Assembly: GCA_002753095.1 (NCBI GenBank)
Contig: PDZU01000027.1
Span: forward strand, 1-36,495
Source of the DNA: Magnetococcales bacterium
GTDB lineage: Bacteria; Pseudomonadota; Magnetococcia; Magnetococcales; Magnetaquicoccaceae
Reading direction: 5' to 3'
Length of the DNA stretch: 36,495 nt
Positions 36,405 to 36,495 of the stretch are shown here, piece by piece. Made by a program: the position numbers and the translations under genes. The notes beneath the pieces are model-generated. The model did no database searches, was not told the DNA's origin, and saw nothing but the letters and a program-made list of their open reading frames with translations. How positions within the stretch are numbered: position 1 is the first letter of the stretch; every line of letters begins with the position of its first letter.

Positions 36405-36495
36405 TCAGGTCTTGAAAAAGCCCATCGACTCCCGCAACACACCAGAAAGATTGGCCAACTCATCGGCAGAGGCCGACATCTCTTCGCTCGCCCCG
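36405..36495 (-). CDS. Methyl-accepting chemotaxis protein, C-terminal fragment
   Basis: The last 29 residues of a minus-strand gene entering from the right edge: GASEEMSASADELANLSG, then VLRESMGFFKT and a TGA stop (36405-36407). The ASEEMSASADELA pattern, followed by a short tail ending in a GFF motif, is the usual end of the chemoreceptor signalling domain, where adaptation-region helices return towards the membrane. The sensor part lies outside the window. No CheR-binding NWETF pentapeptide is present at the C-terminus. Confidence 0.75.
   Translation of the reverse strand, partial: GASEEMSASADELANLSGVLRESMGFFKT

Overview
The window looks like the chromosome of a Gram-negative, signalling-rich proteobacterium. 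There are four histidine kinases, three of them large hybrids, plus a FIST sensor, an HD-GYP protein, a periplasmic diheme peroxidase, a Tat-type signal peptide and a chemotaxis-receptor fragment. The GC content is moderately high, and stop/start overlaps are frequent. A magnetococcus-like or related alphaproteobacterial lineage is plausible, but this is only a guess from gene style; no taxonomic marker gene is present.

Layout. (1) 1-195: start of a DUF1538 membrane protein, running off the left edge. (2) 619-10601: a five-gene defence operon. A complete type I restriction-modification system (hsdM, hsdS, hsdR) carries an AAA+ ATPase / subtilisin-like protease pair (IetA/IetS-like) between hsdS and hsdR. 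(3) 10595-11387, minus strand: a HEPN/MNT toxin-antitoxin-like pair, convergent with hsdR. (4) 11646-16488: an operon of a CigR/RcnB-like secreted protein, a membrane hybrid histidine kinase and a receiver-HATPase fusion. (5) 16790-21198: an AT-richer three-gene operon of proteins I do not recognise. The last has PIN-nuclease-like motifs followed by a long helical region, and this is the best candidate for an undescribed system. (6) 35234 down to 21248, minus strand: seven tightly packed genes, namely a solo PotD-like binding protein, Cache/HAMP kinase, FIST protein, PAS hybrid kinase, REC-HD-GYP, diheme cytochrome c peroxidase and DAHL/PAS/GAF hybrid kinase. (7) 35350-36495: a TetR regulator with its probable operator, a 40-bp tandem repeat array that begins inside the tetR stop region, REP-like palindromes, a G-quadruplex motif, and the 3' end of a methyl-accepting chemotaxis protein.

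How they may work together. Region 2 is a defence island in which restriction and a protease-based module share one transcript. Regions 3 and 5 could be further conflict modules. Region 6 reads as one sensory pathway: two periplasmic inputs (polyamine-type ligand and peroxide/redox) and a FIST ligand input feed kinases with HPt/receiver relay domains, and cyclic-di-GMP hydrolysis by the HD-GYP protein is the only obvious output. Three kinases in this operon share a short C-terminal tail with a YRxKEA core, which suggests a common docking or dimerisation element.
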